Part shown: positions 35,994-39,413 of the stretch, piece by piece | How positions within the stretch are numbered: the stretch's first letter is position 1 | Layout of the letters: every line of letters begins with the position of its first letter | Assembly: GCA_029779695.1 (NCBI GenBank) | Contig: JAKPAB010000217.1 | Coordinates: forward strand, 1-39,413 | DNA length: 39,413 nucleotides | Origin: Bacillota bacterium | GTDB lineage: Bacteria; Bacillota; Clostridia; Lachnospirales; Lachnospiraceae | Direction: 5' to 3' | Made by a program: the position numbers and the translations under genes | The notes under the pieces: generated by a model | Seen by the model: the letters and a program-made list of their open reading frames with translations, nothing else | Database searches by the model: none | What the model was told of the DNA's origin: nothing

Positions 35994-37808
35994 ATGGCAG
36001 AGAAATTATTGGAGAGAAAGGATATGGATCCCGCATATATGTGGAATCTTACCAAGATCTACAAGGATGATAACGGATTTGAAGAAGAGTTCAAAACCTT
36101 GAAAAAAGATGCTGAGAAAATTGGAAGTTTTAAAGGAACCCTTAAGGACGCAGACGGAGTCAGATCATTTCTGGATTGGCAGACAGACTTTAACAATCGA
36201 CTAAGTAGAATGGTTATATATTCTGAACTCAGAAAGAGTGAGGATACAAGAGCTGACGAGGCTAAGAGCATATCTATGCGAGCTGAGAACTTTATGTACA
36301 GTGTGTTTACACAGCTGTCATTTGCAGAGCCTGAACTACTATCCCATTCAGAAGAAGAACTTCGAAATATTATAGATGACACCAAAGTGGCTGAGTATAA
36401 GACTATTCTTGAGAGAATCTTTGATAAGAAGAAGCATACACTTTCGGAAGCAGAGGAGAGAATCGCTGCAGCTTATGGTGAGGTATTGGAGTCTCCGGGA
36501 AATATTTTTAGAAATCTTGATGATGCTGATATGACCTTTGAATCTGTTCAGGATGAAAAGGGCGAAGAGCATGAACTTAATGGAGCTAATTTTACTACCC
36601 TTGAAGCATCTACAGACAGAGTACTTCGTAAAAATGCATACGAGAAATATTATGCAGGCTACAAGAATCATATCAATACATTTGCAGCTACAATGTCTGC
36701 TAATGTTACAAGAGATGTTGTGACATCTGATCTTCGCAAATTTGATTCAGCCAGACAGATGTCAATGGCAGAAGAGAGAGTACCGGAGCAGGTCTATGAC
36801 AACCTGATAGATGCAGTCAGACGACATATGCCGGATATGCATAGATATGTGAGACTGAGAAAGAAACTATTGGGTGTTGATAAGCTTCATTTTTATGATG
36901 TTTATGCTCCGCTTCTTCATGAAGAACCTAAGATGTATACATTTGAGGAAGCAAAAGAGCTTCTATATAAGACGGTATCCGTTTATGGCGGAGATTATCT
37001 GGATACAGTTAAAAAAGGAGTAGGAGATGGATGGATCGATGCTTTTCCAAACAAGGGGAAAGAGGGTGGTGCTTATTCATCAGGTTCTTTCCTGACCGAT
37101 CCGTATATAATGATGAATTTCACCGGAACACTGGATTCAGTGTCCACATTGGTTCATGAGATGGGTCATTCCATGCATACACATTATTCATGCACTACCC
37201 AGCCTGCACAATACTCAGACTATACTCTTTTCGTAGCTGAGGTTGCATCTACATGTAACGAGAATCTTCTTATAGAGAATCTTTTGGCAGATGAAAAGGA
37301 TCCCAAGGCAAGACTTGAACTTCTGAATCAGTACCTTGAGAACTTTAAGGGAACTGTATACAGACAGACAATGTTTGCTGAATTTGAAAAGAAAGCTCAC
37401 GAAGCATCTAAAAACGGAGAGGCACTTACACCACAGAAACTATGTGATATATATGGCAAACTAAATGAAGATTACTTTGGACCTGACATGGTTATTGATG
37501 ACGAGATCAGATATGAGTGGGCCAGAATACCTCATTTTTACAGACCATTTTATGTGTACAAATATGCTACGAGCTACTGCGCATCTGTTGCTCTATCAGA
37601 GGGTATCAGAAAAGAGGCAGCCGGCGAGGCTTCAGGCAATATCAAGAAGTACATTGAATTCCTGTCAATGGGTTCGAGTCTTGATCCTGTAGATGAATTA
37701 AGGCATGCAGGCGTTGATTTTAATACACCGGAACCTGTAGACAGAGCTCTTGAAAAGTTCGCCAGAGTTCTTGATGAAGCAGAAAAGTGCGCTGAATTAA
37801 TCGGTTAA
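35994..37808 (+). CDS. pepF: Oligoendopeptidase F (M3B metallopeptidase)
   Basis: A cytosolic zinc endopeptidase that cuts short peptides after uptake. It has 604 residues, the usual PepF length. The zinc motif is HEMGH in STLVHEMGHSMHTHYS, with the third ligand Glu in FVAEVASTCNENLL. The N-terminal region with RKDMDPAYMWNLTKIY is the standard PepF start, and IPHFYRPFYVYKYATSY is a family signature near the C-terminus. The ATG at 35994 follows GGAGG by 9 bases; the frame is open further upstream to 35865, but those residues are not PepF-like. The peptide-binding lipoprotein gene downstream suggests a peptide-utilisation theme. Confidence 0.95.
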   Translation: MAEKLLERKDMDPAYMWNLTKIYKDDNGFEEEFKTLKKDAEKIGSFKGTLKDADGVRSFLDWQTDFNNRLSRMVIYSELRKSEDTRADEAKSISMRAENFMYSVFTQLSFAEPELLSHSEEELRNIIDDTKVAEYKTILERIFDKKKHTLSEAEERIAAAYGEVLESPGNIFRNLDDADMTFESVQDEKGEEHELNGANFTTLEASTDRVLRKNAYEKYYAGYKNHINTFAATMSANVTRDVVTSDLRKFDSARQMSMAEERVPEQVYDNLIDAVRRHMPDMHRYVRLRKKLLGVDKLHFYDVYAPLLHEEPKMYTFEEAKELLYKTVSVYGGDYLDTVKKGVGDGWIDAFPNKGKEGGAYSSGSFLTDPYIMMNFTGTLDSVSTLVHEMGHSMHTHYSCTTQPAQYSDYTLFVAEVASTCNENLLIENLLADEKDPKARLELLNQYLENFKGTVYRQTMFAEFEKKAHEASKNGEALTPQKLCDIYGKLNEDYFGPDMVIDDEIRYEWARIPHFYRPFYVYKYATSYCASVALSEGIRKEAAGEASGNIKKYIEFLSMGSSLDPVDELRHAGVDFNTPEPVDRALEKFARVLDEAEKCAELIG

Positions 37809-37957
37809 TGCAATAAAGTGAATTTGAATATACCTATGATATTATATAGATAAAAGCTAATACTGATATGTACAGATTGAATTTTGAATGAAAAAATGGA
37901 TATTTATTCAAAAAATAGGTATGAAAGAGTAAAAAAACGTAATTTATGAATTTTGTA

Positions 37958-37985
37958 TGGACATACATTGCAAAAATGATATAAT
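37958..37985 (+). promoter_or_regulatory. Predicted promoter of the peptide-binding lipoprotein gene
   Basis: TGGACA (37958-37963) and a perfect TATAAT (37980-37985) are 16 bases apart, with TGA directly before the -10 (extended -10). The leader would be about 175 bases, long enough to hold regulatory structure. Confidence 0.7.
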
Positions 37986-38008
37986 AAAACAATAGTTTTG
38001 AGAGGCAT

Positions 38009-38170
38009 ATGAAGAAAATAAAATTAATACTTGCATATTATTCATCATATACTTGCATTTCATTTCTCGATACTATAAAATACATCTTAAGTTTTTATAA
38101 AAAAGCTTATGTATTTAATTTAAGGATGTACGAAATGATTCGTACAAGGACTCATGGGAGGGAAACATGA
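38009..38170 (+). CDS. Possible 53-residue ORF overlapping the lipoprotein gene start
   Basis: GAGAGG sits 3 bases before an ATG that opens 53 codons (MKKIKLILAYYSS...HGRET). Its TGA overlaps the start codon of the next gene in an ATGA arrangement (38167-38170), which would allow translational coupling. The N-terminus is basic and then hydrophobic, but no protein family is recognised. The short spacing and AT-rich composition mean it could be chance. Confidence 0.2.
   Translation: MKKIKLILAYYSSYTCISFLDTIKYILSFYKKAYVFNLRMYEMIRTRTHGRET
38127..38146 (+). promoter_or_regulatory. Perfect 8-bp hairpin in the lipoprotein gene leader
   Basis: TGTACGAA (38127-38134) and TTCGTACA (38139-38146) pair fully around ATGA. 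It lies 9 bases before the GGGAGGG ribosome binding site, with no T tract. It could be an mRNA-stabilising or translation-control element, or a DNA operator given its two-fold symmetry. Confidence 0.45.
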
Positions 38171-39413
38171 AAAAGACGAAAAAGTGGAAACAGGTCGTTT
38201 CTGTCCTGGCTGCCGCAACAATGTTAGTTGGATGCGGTTCTTCGTCAGGAAGTAAGAATGGTAGTTCTAGTAAGTCTGATACATTGGTTGTCGGATATTC
38301 GCAGTTCAACCAGAAGTTCTCACCGTTCTTTGCAACAACATCTTATGATATTGATGCAACTAGCCTTACACAGACTAACTTACTTAACCTTGACCGTATG
38401 GGACAGATCATCACTAAGGGCATCAAGGGTCAGAAGACAAAGTACAATGGTAAGAACTACAAGTACACAGGTCCTGCTGATCTAAAGGTTAAAGAGAATA
38501 AAGACGGATCAGTTGATTATGACTTCAAGATCCGTGATGATATCAAGTTCTCTGATGGTAAGAAGCTTACAGCTGATGATGTTATCTTTAGTATGTACGT
38601 TCTTGCAGATCCTACATATGATGGTAGTGCAACATTCTTCTCACTTCCTATCGAAGGAATGGCAGAGTACAGATCAGGAATGGATACCCTTTACAAGCTG
38701 TTGATGACAGCAGGTAAGGACAATACAGATTTCTCAAAATTCGACGAAGCAACAGCTAAGAAGTTCTGGGATACAGACTTCGCAGCAGCATCAGAGAAAT
38801 ATGTTAAGTCTATTCAGGATAAGCTTATTTCAGGCGGTACCAACAAGAAGGGCGACAGTATCGCAGCTTGTGCAGCTAACTGGGGTTATACACTTGCAGA
38901 TGGCGCTACAGCAGTTGATTTTGTAAATGCTATTCTTGCTAATCCTAAATATAAATCAGCAACAGAAGCTCTTGATACAGAAAAAGCAGATTTGGCATTT
39001 GTTGATTGCTTGCCTGATTCCTATAAGGAAGGTGTTTCTACTGGAAACGCAGTTAATAACATCAAGGGTATTGTTAAGAAGAGCGCAACAGAAGTTTCGG
39101 TACATATGACCAAGGTTGATGCTACAGCTATTTACAACTTGGCAGTTACTATTGCTCCTATGCATTATTATGGTGAAACATCCAAATATAATTATGCTAA
39201 GAATCAGTTCGGATTTAAAAAGGGTGATCTCGCACATGTACGTTCCGTAACAACTAAGCCTCTTGGCGCAGGCCCTTATGTATTCAAGGGATACAAGAAC
39301 GGACGTGTTACATATGACTCAAATAGTTCTTATTATAAGGCAGCACCTAAGATCAAGCATCTGACACTTCAGGAATCACAGGAAGCAGATCTTTTAAATG
39401 GTGTAACAACAGG
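38167..39413 (+). CDS. Peptide ABC transporter substrate-binding lipoprotein (3' end outside window)
   Basis: An OppA/DppA-type (SBP_bac_5 family) solute-binding lipoprotein. The first 415 codons are in the window and the frame is open to the edge. A lipoprotein signal peptide ends in a lipobox with Cys23 (MLVGCGSS), then a Ser/Gly/Lys linker. VVGYSQFNQKFSPFFATTSYD, FKIRDDIKFSDGKKLTADDVIFSM and KPLGAGPYVFKGYKNGRVTYD are family hallmarks. An extra segment rich in Lys, Asp and Ala at about residues 175-300 separates the second and third blocks. The start follows GGGAGGG. Transporter permease and ATPase genes would be expected just beyond the edge. Confidence 0.93.
   Translation, partial: MKKTKKWKQVVSVLAAATMLVGCGSSSGSKNGSSSKSDTLVVGYSQFNQKFSPFFATTSYDIDATSLTQTNLLNLDRMGQIITKGIKGQKTKYNGKNYKYTGPADLKVKENKDGSVDYDFKIRDDIKFSDGKKLTADDVIFSMYVLADPTYDGSATFFSLPIEGMAEYRSGMDTLYKLLMTAGKDNTDFSKFDEATAKKFWDTDFAAASEKYVKSIQDKLISGGTNKKGDSIAACAANWGYTLADGATAVDFVNAILANPKYKSATEALDTEKADLAFVDCLPDSYKEGVSTGNAVNNIKGIVKKSATEVSVHMTKVDATAIYNLAVTIAPMHYYGETSKYNYAKNQFGFKKGDLAHVRSVTTKPLGAGPYVFKGYKNGRVTYDSNSSYYKAAPKIKHLTLQESQEADLLNGVTT

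Larger units (their letters stand above)
37809..38166 (+). other. AT-rich region between pepF and the peptide-binding lipoprotein gene
   Basis: The left part (37809-37955) shows no gene and no convincing terminator for pepF; TTTTGAAT (37882) can pair with ATTCAAAA (37906) but has no T tract. The right part holds a promoter, a possible small ORF and a hairpin, listed separately. Confidence 0.6.

Noticed and set aside
37882-37913. Hairpin TTTTGAAT/ATTCAAAA after pepF as a terminator
   Set aside because: It has a 16-base loop, a weak stem and no T tract.

Overview
The window is a chromosomal segment of a low-GC Gram-positive anaerobe, most likely a member of the Lachnospiraceae (Clostridia). 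This rests on strong AGGAGG-type ribosome binding sites with some TTG starts, a pyruvate,phosphate dikinase, a PrmA/Era/RecO/GlyRS neighbourhood, a PreP-like M16C peptidase, and surface proteins ending in an [AS]PKTG sorting signal. The genus cannot be fixed from sequence alone. No tRNA, rRNA, CRISPR array, phage or transposase was seen. Most of the window is core metabolism and housekeeping, with a few surface and redox genes between.

Layout. 1-143: tail of an unidentified gene and its terminator. 204-4985: branched-chain amino acid operon leuB-ilvD-ilvB behind a good promoter. 5118-7401: serine synthesis pair serC-serA. 7425-8504: mscS as a single-gene unit with its own promoter and terminator. 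8660-14431: M16C peptidase, era, recO, then a basic membrane-anchored protein that has its own consensus promoter. 14586-17103: glyS-prmA and a long terminator. 17269-21430: a 1319-residue secreted M14 metallocarboxypeptidase with a sortase signal. 21473-24306: ppdK. 24351-25900: nitroreductase and a bicupin with a 12-bp tandem repeat. 25986-27635: enolase and a small ferredoxin. 27671-29848: iron-sulfur flavoprotein, Dabb protein and PfkB kinase. 29961-32705: a possible structured leader and a surface 5'-nucleotidase broken by a one-base frameshift at its signal peptide. 32825-34290: MFS sugar transporter. 34321-35709 (minus strand): ECF-S-like membrane protein and maf. 35948-37808: oligoendopeptidase F preceded by a possible leader peptide. 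37958-39413: promoter, possible small ORF, hairpin, and the first part of a peptide-binding lipoprotein that runs off the end.

How the genes fit together. The first 7.4 kb supplies branched-chain amino acids and serine. PPDK, enolase and ferredoxin sit in central carbon and electron flow, although the enolase lacks the codon bias seen in PPDK. Several genes point to peptide and nucleotide scavenging: the surface carboxypeptidase, the surface 5'-nucleotidase, the peptide-binding lipoprotein, cytosolic PepF and the M16C peptidase.

Most worth a second look: (i) the two surface enzymes, about 9 kb apart, share a homologous C-terminal module of about 140 residues just before the sorting signal; (ii) the 5'-nucleotidase signal peptide and its mature part lie in different frames; (iii) that gene has a possible structured leader RNA; (iv) several housekeeping proteins (Era, RecO, Maf, PrmA) carry extra hydrophilic or low-complexity insertions; (v) a possible 53-codon ORF and a perfect hairpin sit between the promoter and start of the peptide-binding lipoprotein. 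I did not find a complete new defence or biosynthetic system, and none is claimed.
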